NCBI GenBank assembly: GCA_945882315.1
Contig: CAMCWB010000039.1
Coordinates: 1 to 34,144 of the forward strand
DNA length: 34,144 bases
Reading direction: 5' to 3'
From: Bauldia litoralis
GTDB lineage: Bacteria; Pseudomonadota; Alphaproteobacteria; Rhizobiales; Kaistiaceae
The notes below the pieces were generated by a model. It saw only the letters and a list, made by a program, of their open reading frames with translations, had not been told where the DNA came from and did no database searches. Shown here piece by piece: positions 7,022 through 14,811 of this stretch (positions within the stretch are counted from its first letter, which is position 1; each line of letters opens with the position of its first letter). Both the position numbers and the translations under genes were made by a program.

Positions 7022-7119
7022 TGGCGGAGGGGTGGGGAATCGAACCTCAACCGGATGCAAGACCCGGTTCCGGCAGTTTGACCCGCCGGGCGCGTCGACC
7101 CAGACGCACAACCCCCTCC
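7022..7119 (-). tRNA. tRNA-Sec-like gene with abnormal anticodon loop
   Basis: A 98-nt RNA ending in encoded CCA with discriminator G73. Acceptor stem GGAGGGG/CCCCTCC is perfect (7 bp). The D arm has six or seven pairs (GTGCGTC/GACGCGC) and a six-base loop, the anticodon stem has six pairs (CCGGCG/TGCCGG), and the variable arm is long (ACCGG/CCGGT with a nine- to eleven-base loop). The T arm is TGAGG-TTCGATT-CCCCA with one A-C mismatch. Long D stem, long anticodon stem and long variable arm are hallmarks of bacterial tRNA-Sec. Departures: the acceptor plus T branch is 7+5 and not 8+5, and the anticodon loop is eight bases, GGTCAAAC. TCA (opal) can be read only with G instead of T before it; CAA would have the usual T33. 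It could be a functional variant or a decaying selC. Confidence 0.75.
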
Positions 7120-7135
7120 GAAATCAAGATTTCGG
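7118..7135. promoter_or_regulatory. Perfect 18-bp palindrome at the 5' end of the tRNA-like gene
   Basis: CCGAAATC-AA-GATTTCGG, arms of eight bases with a two-base centre. Its edge covers the first two bases of the acceptor stem. It may be an operator, a processing hairpin or the end of the preceding transcript. No T-run follows in either direction. Confidence 0.45.
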
Positions 7136-7417
7136 GTCATCGTGGCGGCAAACACTGCTATCTTTCGAGCGGCTTGGCCAGTCTTGAACCATGCCATAGT
7201 TCGGGCATTGTCCGCGACCAGCCGCGAGGCCCGGGATTTCCTCTCGGCCGACGTCATCCCGCGCGAACTGATCGTCCTGAAATCGGCATCGAGCGGCCAT
7301 ATCGACCGTATCTTCCTCAACCGGGAGCATCAGGACGAAAGATGCTGGTAGAGGATTGCGGCCGGAAGCACTGCCGCTCCTGCAAATTTCTCAAGAGTCC
7401 GCAGCCCGTTTCCGGGT
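7136..7417. other. Gap between the MutS-like pair and the tRNA-like gene
   Basis: About 280 bp without a recognised gene. A plus-strand open frame (GTG at 7142 to 7351, 69 residues, ending HIDRIFLNREHQDERCW) and a minus-strand frame leading into the SelA-like frame are both open, but neither resembles a family I know. It may hold the promoter of the tRNA/SelA-like unit or remnants of an older gene. Confidence 0.4.
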
Positions 7418-8947
7418 CTAGTCGCGTGCCCCGGGCCCGGCGGTGCCAGCGTCTCCGCTGCCGAACACCTTGTCGTAGAGATCCCGCCCGAAGCTCGTCG
7501 CCGCCGGTACGCCCGCGACCATCCGGAAGGTCCGCTCGCCATCCGTGCGCCTTTCGGCAAGTAGGAAATGGAAGGACGGGTCGTGCTCGTCGTGAAGGGA
7601 GCGGGCGAATTCGTAGAGATGGGTGACGAAGAAAATCCGGATATCGCCCGCCAGGAGGGCGCGGACGATCTGGCCGGCGATCTCGGAGCCTTCCCGCTCA
7701 TTGGTGGCGGCGAAGGATTCGTTGAAGAGCAGCAGCGCGTCAGGCCGCAGCTCATCGACGATGCCGCTCATGCGGCGGAGCTCCTCGTCGAATTTACCGC
7801 TGTTCATGGCGGCGTCCTCCTCCCGCCGGAAATGGGTGAAGACGCCATCGCGAAGGCCCGCGGAAAAGGACCCGGCCGCCACGAACATGCCGGCCTGCAT
7901 CATGAGCTGCGAAAGGCCGATGCTGCGCAGGAAGGCCGATTTGCCGCCGCGATTGGCGCCGGTGATGACGACGAGCCTTGCGTCATCGGCATCGAAATCG
8001 TTCGGCACCATCGGCGTTTCGAGGCCGAGCGCGGTCGTCACGTCATACAGGCCGCGGCATACGAAACGGCGCTCGCCGAGCGGCAGGGGCGACGGGAACG
8101 ACACCGCTTCGCCTTTCGCCAGAAGCTTGCCATGCAGGTTCAGGCAGCCCTGGTAGAAGGCGAGTTCGGTCCTGAGCTCCCTGAAAAAGCCGAGGATACG
8201 CTCGGCCGACTGGGCAAGGGCCGCGGCCAGCAGGCCGAGGCCCTGGTCGCGGAGATCGGAGAGGTTGCGCGCCCCGCTCTCGTCGCGATCGGCGATCGCG
8301 ATGACATTGTCCTCGTCCCCTTCGCCGAACATGCGCCGGAGCCAGCCTTGCGCCTTCTCCTCTTTTGCCGAGCGGAGAACGTAGCCCTCGCCTTTGTTGC
8401 CGAGCCCCAATGAGGCGCTGAGGAGGACGCCGCCGCCGAATTTGAAGCTTTCGAGCCGGCCCGCGACCTTCGCGAAAAACGCAACGTCGAGTTCCTTGCG
8501 GAGCATCTCGAACAGGTTGGTAAAAGCGCGCGACTCGAATTTCCCCGCATGTTCATCGGCGACGCGGGCAAGGTCGCGGAGTGTCGTCAGGAATATTTCG
8601 AGGACTGCCCGCGACCGGTTGAGGAGACCGACGGCATAGTCGGGCCGGAAGCGGAGCTGCCGGTCCTCCTGGTCGATGGCTTCGACGGCGATGCGATAGA
8701 TCTCGCCGACGATTCCGGGATTGCGCAGACAGTCGCGGCAGGCCTCCTGCCGGTAGCGGATCGTCTCCTGGTCGGTCAGGCTATGGAGAAGCACGCGCTT
8801 CGCCACACTGGCGAGAAAATCGTCGCCGCCAGCCATGGCATCGACAAGGGTGGCGAGATCGAGATCGCGCGACAGCACCGCTTCGTTGGACGGCACGTCG
8901 CGGCCCGCGTCGAAGGCGCGGTCGGGAAACAGCAGGAGCGCCCTCAT
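7418..8947 (-). CDS. MutS-like ATPase, second of a coupled pair
   Basis: A 509-residue protein with a C-terminal MutS-type ATPase: Walker A TGANRGGKSAFLRS (about 329-342), a Walker B-like DALLLFNESFAATN and a downstream FFVTHLYEFA. The upstream 320 residues are helical and match the lever/clamp region loosely; the mismatch-recognition domain I (with its Phe-x-Glu) is absent, so it should not be called canonical MutS (about 850 residues). The chosen ATG overlaps the stop of the first MutS-like gene (ATGA at 8944-8947), so the two are translationally coupled and probably form a heterodimer. MutS relatives without domain I act in recombination or structure recognition in several lineages; the role of this pair is not known. 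Confidence 0.8.
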   Translation of the reverse strand: MRALLLFPDRAFDAGRDVPSNEAVLSRDLDLATLVDAMAGGDDFLASVAKRVLLHSLTDQETIRYRQEACRDCLRNPGIVGEIYRIAVEAIDQEDRQLRFRPDYAVGLLNRSRAVLEIFLTTLRDLARVADEHAGKFESRAFTNLFEMLRKELDVAFFAKVAGRLESFKFGGGVLLSASLGLGNKGEGYVLRSAKEEKAQGWLRRMFGEGDEDNVIAIADRDESGARNLSDLRDQGLGLLAAALAQSAERILGFFRELRTELAFYQGCLNLHGKLLAKGEAVSFPSPLPLGERRFVCRGLYDVTTALGLETPMVPNDFDADDARLVVITGANRGGKSAFLRSIGLSQLMMQAGMFVAAGSFSAGLRDGVFTHFRREEDAAMNSGKFDEELRRMSGIVDELRPDALLLFNESFAATNEREGSEIAGQIVRALLAGDIRIFFVTHLYEFARSLHDEHDPSFHFLLAERRTDGERTFRMVAGVPAATSFGRDLYDKVFGSGDAGTAGPGARD

Positions 8948-10479
8948 CGCTGCAGGCGCTCCGCTATATCGGCGGAGGTCAGCCGGTGGCGACGGGCCAG
9001 CGATTGCGCGAAGGCGAGGCCGTCGGCCGGGCGGCGGCGGATCTTGAAGGTCCGCGCCGCGTCGTCCTCGGCGATCGCCTCGCTGACCAGGCTGACGATC
9101 TTCTCGTCCAGTGTCGCCAGTTCGTCGACGAAGGTCACATAGACGCAAAGCGCATCGAGCGCAATGACGTCATGGAGCACCTTCTCGCCAAGGAATCGGG
9201 CGTCGGTGAGCGTGGTCGAGGAAAATATCTCGTTCAATATGATGATGCTGTCCGGCGTCGCCGCTTCGAGCGCCAGCCGTATCCGGACAAGGTCGTCTTC
9301 GAGCTTGCCGCTCCGGTCCTCGACCTTCTCCTCCCGCTCGAAATGCGTGAGCATCCGGTCGCAGAGAAAAAGCTGCGCGTCGCGGCCGGGCACCGGGCAG
9401 CCGAGGCGGGCGAGATAATGGAGTTGTCCGAAGGTGCGGGCGAAGGTCGTCTTGCCGCCCTGGTTCGGTCCGGTGACGACGAAAACGCGCTCGCGGCCCT
9501 GCATGGAGAAGTCGTTGCGGACGATGTCGGCCTCTTCGCGGACGAGCTTGATCGCCAGCGCCAGGTCGAAGGCGTCCTCCGCCGACACCGTCTTGTTCGT
9601 GGCCGACAAACGCGGGTAGCAGAAGCTCAGCCCGGCTGGCCGGAAGCGTGCGGTGAAATCGAGACAGGCGCGGTAGAAGCCGATATCCGCCTCGAAATCC
9701 ATGATCTTCTCGTCGAGGCAGCTCCTGCCGGCGGCGCAGAATTCCTCCAGCGCGGCGAAGATTTCCGGGAACAGATGCGTGACGGAATCGAGAATGCGGG
9801 CTTCGAGCTGGTTCATTTCGATGCGCACCGGAGATGGGTTGGCGCCTTCACCGACATCGATCCTTTCGAAGCCGGTGAACACCGAAGACAGGTCGGCGCC
9901 GAGATCGGCCTCGCCGGCATAGGGGCGGACCGTGACGCGATTGTCGCGGATGAGCAGGCAATAGCGAATGGCGGAGAGATCGGCCTTGAGCTTCTGCGCG
10001 GCGGCGCGAAGCGACTGAAACCGGTCGGATGAGAGATAGGCCGACAGGTAGTCGCAAAAGGCGGTGAGGCCGCCGGATTTCAGGTTGGCAACGGACAGGC
10101 CCGCGGAGAGCGCGGCGACGGCGTGACAATAGGCTTCGACGGCGTCCAGGAACCAGCGCTGCTTCTGCGGGGCATGGAAGATCCGCTCCGACAAGGCCAG
10201 GCTATCCTGGGCCTTCCGCATATCTTCCGCGAAGGCATCGATGACCTGCCGGTTCCGGCGGGATTCGAGGTCGATCATGACCTGCTGGCGGTATCGGATC
10301 GCCTCGACGGTTGCGAGGGGCTTCAGGAAAATCCGGCGCAAATGGCCTTGGTCGCTGTCGCCGACGATCGCATCGATGATCTGATCGAGGTTGAGGTCGG
10401 CGAGGACGCCGGGATCCTCCCGCTGATCGCCTCCCCGGCGACCGTCGGTCCCTTCGTAGAGGATGCTCTGGAAACTCAT
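8944..10479 (-). CDS. MutS-like ATPase, first of a coupled pair
   Basis: A 511-residue relative of the MutS core and ATPase domains. The Walker A loop is VTGPNQGGKTTFART (about 335-349), Walker B region DSIIILNEIFSSTTLTDARF, then a beta strand and His-less VYVTFVDELATL where MutS normally has the switch histidine (VTHF). The N terminus (about 1-330) lacks the mismatch-binding domain I. Its partner has THLYEF at the same place, so the two subunits differ in the residue expected to couple ATP state to conformation, which fits an asymmetric heterodimer. Upstream lies cysK with its own end, so this gene probably starts the operon. The ATG at 10479 begins MSFQSILYEG. Confidence 0.8.
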   Translation of the reverse strand: MSFQSILYEGTDGRRGGDQREDPGVLADLNLDQIIDAIVGDSDQGHLRRIFLKPLATVEAIRYRQQVMIDLESRRNRQVIDAFAEDMRKAQDSLALSERIFHAPQKQRWFLDAVEAYCHAVAALSAGLSVANLKSGGLTAFCDYLSAYLSSDRFQSLRAAAQKLKADLSAIRYCLLIRDNRVTVRPYAGEADLGADLSSVFTGFERIDVGEGANPSPVRIEMNQLEARILDSVTHLFPEIFAALEEFCAAGRSCLDEKIMDFEADIGFYRACLDFTARFRPAGLSFCYPRLSATNKTVSAEDAFDLALAIKLVREEADIVRNDFSMQGRERVFVVTGPNQGGKTTFARTFGQLHYLARLGCPVPGRDAQLFLCDRMLTHFEREEKVEDRSGKLEDDLVRIRLALEAATPDSIIILNEIFSSTTLTDARFLGEKVLHDVIALDALCVYVTFVDELATLDEKIVSLVSEAIAEDDAARTFKIRRRPADGLAFAQSLARRHRLTSADIAERLQR

Positions 10480-10563
10480 GACGCCGACGGCCTTTCTGCC
10501 GGGGGAAGTTTAGGGCTCCCGCACCGGATCGCCACCTGGCTGGGCCGCGACACTGTCGACCGG

Positions 10564-10588
10564 GCGGCGGGGCCTCAGACCCCGCCGC
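10564..10588. terminator. Strong hairpin downstream of cysK
   Basis: Nine-base-pair perfect stem GCGGCGGGG/CCCCGCCGC with a seven-base loop, 11 bp after the cysK stop codon (minus strand). There is no T-run on the minus strand after it, so it may be a transcript-end stabiliser or a Rho-assisted stop and not a classical intrinsic terminator. Confidence 0.5.
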
Positions 10589-10599
10589 GTCTGCCGATC

Positions 10600-11658
10600 C
10601 TAGGCCGCTGCCGGAACGAGCTGGGCGCTCGGCGTCGATTTCGAGATCGCAATTTCCTCTTCCGTCATGTCGGCCGGGACATCGGCGAAGAGCGGCGTGC
10701 TGAGGTAGCGCTCGCCGGTGTCGGGCAGCATGCAGAGGATGGTGGCGCCCTTCTCGGCTTCCGCCGCGATGCGGAGTGCGCCGGCGAAGGTGCCGCCGGA
10801 GGTGATGCCGCAGAAGATGCCTTCCTTGGCGGCCAGGTCCTTGCTGCAGCGTATGGCCTCGGGGCCTGGAATGGCGAGCAGCTTGTCGATGGCGTGCATG
10901 TCGACGGCGTCGGCGGTAATCTTCGGGATGAAGTCCGGCGTCCAGCCCTGCATCGGATGCGGCTTGAAGTTGGGATGGCCGGCCGAGGGCGAGCCGTCGG
11001 GGTTGCGCGCCTGCGCGACGCCGCTCGCCAGGAGCTGTGCGTCCTCGGGCTCGCAGACGATGATCTTCGTCTCGGGCCGCTCCTTGTGCAGCACGCGCGA
11101 CACGCCCTTCAGCGTGCCGCCGGTGCTGTAACCGGTCACCCAGTAGTCGAGCCGCTCGCCGGCGAAGGCGTCGACGATCTCGCGGGCGGTGGTGCGCGAA
11201 TGGATGTCGGGGTTGGCCTCGTTCTCGAACTGGCAGGTCATGAACCAACCGTTTTTCTTGGCGAGCTCCTGGGCCTTCATCACCATGCCGACGCCGCGCA
11301 GCGCGGCCGGCGTGATGACGACCTTGGCGCCGAGGAAGCGCATGAGCTTGCGGCGCTCGACGCTGAACGGCTCGGCCATGGTGATGACCAGCGGATAACC
11401 CTTGGCGGCGCAGACCATGGCAAGTCCGATGCCGGTGTTGCCGCTGGTCGCCTCGATCACCGTCTGGCCGGGCTTGAGTTCGCCCGACTTCTCGGCCGCC
11501 TCGATGACGCCCAGCGCCAGCCTGTCCTTGACGGAGCCGAGCGGGTTGAAGGCTTCTACCTTGACGTAGAGATTGACGCCCTTCGGCGCCAGGTGATTGA
11601 CCCGGACGATCGGCGTGTTGCCGATCGTCTCGATGATGCTCTCATATTTGCGACCCAT
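10600..11658 (-). CDS. cysK: Cysteine synthase (O-acetylserine sulfhydrylase), PLP-dependent
   Basis: A 352-residue fold-type II PLP enzyme that makes cysteine from O-acetylserine and sulfide. It shows ESIIETIGNTPIVRVN at the start, the PLP lysine in FNPLGSVKDRLAL (about residue 44), the substrate loop IEATSGNTGIGLAM, and the phosphate-binding loop STGGTLKG. The C-terminal extension (PADMTEEEIAISKSTP) is usual in alphaproteobacterial CysK. The ATG has GAGGAGGG about seven bases upstream. It is a single gene flanked by a helicase gene and the MutS-like pair, on the same strand as both. Close relatives such as CBS-type enzymes lack this exact pattern, so the call is firm at family level. Confidence 0.93.
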   Translation of the reverse strand: MGRKYESIIETIGNTPIVRVNHLAPKGVNLYVKVEAFNPLGSVKDRLALGVIEAAEKSGELKPGQTVIEATSGNTGIGLAMVCAAKGYPLVITMAEPFSVERRKLMRFLGAKVVITPAALRGVGMVMKAQELAKKNGWFMTCQFENEANPDIHSRTTAREIVDAFAGERLDYWVTGYSTGGTLKGVSRVLHKERPETKIIVCEPEDAQLLASGVAQARNPDGSPSAGHPNFKPHPMQGWTPDFIPKITADAVDMHAIDKLLAIPGPEAIRCSKDLAAKEGIFCGITSGGTFAGALRIAAEAEKGATILCMLPDTGERYLSTPLFADVPADMTEEEIAISKSTPSAQLVPAAA

Positions 11659-11789
11659 GCCGCACCCTCCTCTGTCGTTTTCTGGAGCCGTGGCGCTTAG
11701 CGCGTGAAACCACGACGAACTGTGACCATCGTCACTCGACAGTCAGATTCTGGCGGCTTCGCGCCGAAATCCGGGATAATTATAGCGCC

Positions 11790-13838
11790 TCAGCGCCACA
11801 TGGCGCGCATTCTTGCGCCGACATCGACGGCTGGCCCGGCCGGGCGGTTGGATTTCGCCTCCGCCGGGGCCACCGGCCATGCCCTTTTGTCGAAGAGGGA
11901 CAGGATCCGGTCGGGGATGAAGCGGGTCCTGGCGGCGTAGACATGCCGGTCGCCGTTGCGGCTCTGCTGCGAGACGAAGAAGCGCTGCGGGATGAGCAGA
12001 TGGAGAACGTCCTTCGCCCGCGTCATCGCGACATAGAGGAGGCGGCGCTCCTCCTCGATCTCGTCGCGCGACCCCATGCCGAGGTCGGAGGGGATGCAGC
12101 CGTCGACACAATTGAGGACGAAAACCGACTTCCATTCCTGCCCCTTGGCCGAATGGATCGTCGACAGGATCAGATAATCCTCGTCGAGGAGGGGAGGCCC
12201 GGCCTCGTCGCTGCTCGCCGAAGGCGGGTCGAGCGTCAGCTCGGTCAGGAAGCGCTCGCGCGAGGGATAGGTCGAGGCGATCTGCTGGAGCTGGATGAGA
12301 TCGGGCAGGCGCACGCTTGCATCCTCGTGGATGCGTTCGAGATGCGGCTCGTACCAGAGCCGCGCCAGCTCGATGTCGGCAGGCCATTGCGGCCGCGACC
12401 GCAACCGGTCGACGAGGTCGGCGAATGCCTTCCAGTCCTCGCGCGACCGCGCCGGGGCGGGCAGGGATGCGAGGCCGGCCAGCGGCTCGGCGCCGGCGGC
12501 GATGGCATCGAGCAGGGTGCCGGCGCTGGCCGGGCCGATGCCGGGAAGAAGCTGCAGCAGCCGGAATCCGGAGACCCGATCGCGCGGATTCTCGAGGAAG
12601 CGCAGGATGCACATCATGTCCTTGACGTGGGCGCTGTCGAGGAATTTGAGGCCGCCGAATTTAACGAAAGGAATGTTGCGGCGCACGAGCTCGACCTCGA
12701 GCGGCCCGCTGTGATGGGCGGCGCGGAAGAGCACGGCCTGTGCTTTCAGCGCGGTCCCTGCCTCGCGGTTTTCGAGGATGCGATCGACGATGAAGGAAGC
12801 CTGATCATTCTCGTCGCGCACCGCGATCAGCATCGGCAGCGCCGAAGATCTGCGCTCCGACCAGAGGTTCTTGGTGAAGCGCTCCGGGGCGAGGCCGATC
12901 ACGGCGTTGGCGGCGGCGAGGATCGTTTCGGTCGACCGGTAATTCCGTTCGAGCGTGACGATCTCGGCCGCCGGGCTGAACTTGCCGGGAAAGTCGAGGA
13001 TGTTGCGGACGGTCGCGGCGCGGAAGGAATAGATCGCCTGGGCGTCGTCACCGACCACGGTCAGGCCGCGACCGTCGGGCTTGAGGCGTAAGAGGATCGT
13101 CGCCTGAAGCTCGTTGGTGTCCTGATACTCGTCGACCAGCACATGGTCGAAGCGGTCGCGGAGGTCGGCGGCGATCGCCGCGTCACCCATCATCTCGGCC
13201 CAGTAGAGAAGCAAATCGTCATAATCGAGGACGTTCTGCACCTGCTTGGCCTCGACGTAGAAGGCAAACAGTTCCTTCAGCCTTGTCTGCCACTCGGCAC
13301 ACCAGGGAAAATGTTTCGGCAGCACGTCCTCCAGCGGCGCCTGGGCGTTGACGGCGCGCGAATAGATGGCAAGGCAGGTGCCCTTGGTCGGGAAGCGCTT
13401 CTCGGTCTTCGACAGGCCGAGGCCGTGCCGGACGAGGTTCATCAGGTCGGCGGAATCTTCGCGGTCGTGGATCGTGAAGGACGGGTCGAGGCCGATCGTG
13501 CCGGCATGGTCGCGCAGCAGCCGCGCGCCGATGCCGTGAAAGGTGCCGGCCCAGGCCAGCGCACCGGCGAGGATCGCACCGTTCTTTGAGGCCTCGGCGC
13601 AAATCCGCTCGGCCCGCTTCACCATTTCGGAAGCGGCGCGGCGCGAGAAGGTCATCAGCAGGATGCGGCGCGGGTCGACGCCGCTGACGATCAGATGCGC
13701 GACGCGATGCGCCAGCGTACTCGTCTTGCCCGAGCCGGCGCCGGCAATGACGAGCAGCGGCGGGAAATCGCGGCCGATGCCATGCTCGGCGGCGCGCCGC
13801 TGGTCGGGATTGAGCTTGTCGAGATAGGCGGCGTGCAT
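11790..13838 (-). CDS. UvrD/Rep-family ATP-dependent DNA helicase
   Basis: A 682-residue superfamily 1A helicase (3'-5') of the UvrD/PcrA/Rep class. Motifs in order: Q-motif LNPDQRRAAEH, Walker A VIAGAGSGKTSTL (about 31-43), motif Ia TFSRRAASEM, motif II VLVDEYQDTNELQ, motif III VVGDDAQAIYSFRAA, motif IV LERNYRST, motif V STIHSAKGQEWKSVF and motif VI LYVAMTRAKDVLHL. It is slightly shorter than E. coli UvrD (720) and may be a second paralogue. The ATG is preceded by three tandem copies of an 11-bp unit with no obvious ribosome-binding site. It could act in repair or removal of replication blocks; the specific pathway is not evident. Confidence 0.93.
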   Translation of the reverse strand: MHAAYLDKLNPDQRRAAEHGIGRDFPPLLVIAGAGSGKTSTLAHRVAHLIVSGVDPRRILLMTFSRRAASEMVKRAERICAEASKNGAILAGALAWAGTFHGIGARLLRDHAGTIGLDPSFTIHDREDSADLMNLVRHGLGLSKTEKRFPTKGTCLAIYSRAVNAQAPLEDVLPKHFPWCAEWQTRLKELFAFYVEAKQVQNVLDYDDLLLYWAEMMGDAAIAADLRDRFDHVLVDEYQDTNELQATILLRLKPDGRGLTVVGDDAQAIYSFRAATVRNILDFPGKFSPAAEIVTLERNYRSTETILAAANAVIGLAPERFTKNLWSERRSSALPMLIAVRDENDQASFIVDRILENREAGTALKAQAVLFRAAHHSGPLEVELVRRNIPFVKFGGLKFLDSAHVKDMMCILRFLENPRDRVSGFRLLQLLPGIGPASAGTLLDAIAAGAEPLAGLASLPAPARSREDWKAFADLVDRLRSRPQWPADIELARLWYEPHLERIHEDASVRLPDLIQLQQIASTYPSRERFLTELTLDPPSASSDEAGPPLLDEDYLILSTIHSAKGQEWKSVFVLNCVDGCIPSDLGMGSRDEIEEERRLLYVAMTRAKDVLHLLIPQRFFVSQQSRNGDRHVYAARTRFIPDRILSLFDKRAWPVAPAEAKSNRPAGPAVDVGARMRAMWR

Positions 13839-13839
13839 C

Positions 13840-13872
13840 GGCGAATCTGGGGCGAATCTGGGGCGAATCGGG
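13840..13872. repeat. Three tandem copies of an 11-bp unit before the helicase start
   Basis: GGCGAATCTGG at 13840-13850 and again at 13851-13861, then GGCGAATCGGG at 13862-13872, directly upstream of the helicase ATG (13838). Unit copies could vary by slippage and change translation of the helicase gene, because they occupy the place of the ribosome-binding site. Confidence 0.85.
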
Positions 13873-13970
13873 AAGACCGGTTGATTACCGTGACAATGCC
13901 TGATCCCGTTTTGTTCGCAAACAACCGTCTGATGGGGCGGTGTTCCCGAGGCTTTGAGCGGCGCGGCCGT

Positions 13971-14666
13971 TCAGCTTTTGTCGAACATCATCGCCAGGCG
14001 GGCTTCCTGGGCCTGGCGGATATGCTCGCGGGCCAGCCGTTCCGCCCGGTCGGCGTTCCGCTTCTCGATGGCGGTGATGATGCCGGCATGCTCGCCGATC
14101 GCCGTCTCGGCGCGGCCTGCATAGGCGAAGGTGGTGCTCGGCAGCAGCGCCAGCGAGTCGTGCAACTCGTTCAGCGTGCGTAGCAGGAAGCGGTTATGCG
14201 CCGCCTCGTAGATGCCCTCATGCAGTTCGCGGTTGATGCGGGCAAGCTTGGCGGCGTCGCCCAGCTCCTGCTCGAACTTCCGGGCGATGTGGCGGAGCGA
14301 GGCGATCTCGGACGGCGCCGCATGCTGGGCGGCGAAGCGCGCCGCCGACCCTTCGAGGATCTCGCGCATGGCGTAAAGCTCGATGATCTGCGGGCGGGTC
14401 AGTTGCGCGACGATGAGGCCGCCCGGCGCGATTTCGAGAAGGCCGCGCGACTGAAGCCGGAAGAGGGCTTCGCGAACCGGCGTGCGGCTGACGCCGAGCG
14501 AGCGGGCGATCTCCTCCTCGCGGATGCGCTCGCCGCCGGCATAACGGCCATCCTGGATCGCCGTCAGGAGCGACTGGAAAACCAGATTGGCACGCGAGGG
14601 CCGGTTGTCGGCTGCCAGCGACGCCACGCCCGGGGGAAGATCGCCGCTGCGGGCTCGCTCGGCCAT
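13971..14666 (-). CDS. GntR-family (FadR/FCD subfamily) transcriptional regulator
   Basis: A 231-residue repressor. The N-terminal winged helix-turn-helix (about 24-92) includes LVFQSLLTAIQDGRYAGGER and IREEEIARSLGVSRTPVREALFRLQSRGLL, the standard GntR signature. The C-terminal all-helical FCD domain (about 100-225) has RINRELHEGIYEAAHN, GEHAGIITAI and LAREHI, which supply the histidines that bind metal and an organic acid effector. It is transcribed away from the twin-cupin gene; the 145-bp shared region has two palindromes that could be its operators. Regulators of this group normally respond to an acid intermediate of the pathway they control, so it probably governs the catabolic genes to its right. 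Confidence 0.92.
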   Translation of the reverse strand: MAERARSGDLPPGVASLAADNRPSRANLVFQSLLTAIQDGRYAGGERIREEEIARSLGVSRTPVREALFRLQSRGLLEIAPGGLIVAQLTRPQIIELYAMREILEGSAARFAAQHAAPSEIASLRHIARKFEQELGDAAKLARINRELHEGIYEAAHNRFLLRTLNELHDSLALLPSTTFAYAGRAETAIGEHAGIITAIEKRNADRAERLAREHIRQAQEARLAMMFDKS

Positions 14667-14737
14667 GTCTTAACTCTTTCTACGCCTTTGCTGTGATGGA
14701 GCACGCCGGCGCCGCCATCGTCAATGGATTGCCGCCG

Positions 14738-14750
14738 GTTCCATTGGAAC
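14738..14750. promoter_or_regulatory. Candidate operator GTTCCATTGGAAC in the GntR/cupin intergenic region
   Basis: Perfect inverted repeat GTTCCA-T-TGGAAC, located between the divergent regulator and cupin genes and just upstream of the TATAAT at 14761-14766. The position fits autoregulation and control of the cupin promoter. No binding evidence exists. Confidence 0.4.
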
Positions 14751-14760
14751 AGGGACGGCT

Positions 14761-14779
14761 TATAATTCATGTGTACAAT
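14761..14779 (+). promoter_or_regulatory. Probable -10 element with overlapping GntR-type operator
   Basis: TATAAT at 14761-14766 is a consensus -10 box for the cupin gene (start GTG at 14812). It is directly followed by ATGTGTACAA (14770-14779), 8 of 10 bases identical to the TTGTATACAA palindrome bound by many FCD-type GntR proteins. A repressor there would block RNA polymerase. A good -35 box was not found. Confidence 0.45.
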
Positions 14780-14811
14780 TGCATATCGCCAAACCAAAAA
14801 GGACAAAAACC

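Noticed and set aside
7138-7140. ATG at 7140 as start of the SelA-like protein
   Set aside because: It is in frame, but the coding region would run through the entire tRNA-like gene including its CCA end; the TTG at 7008 behind GGGAG fits better.
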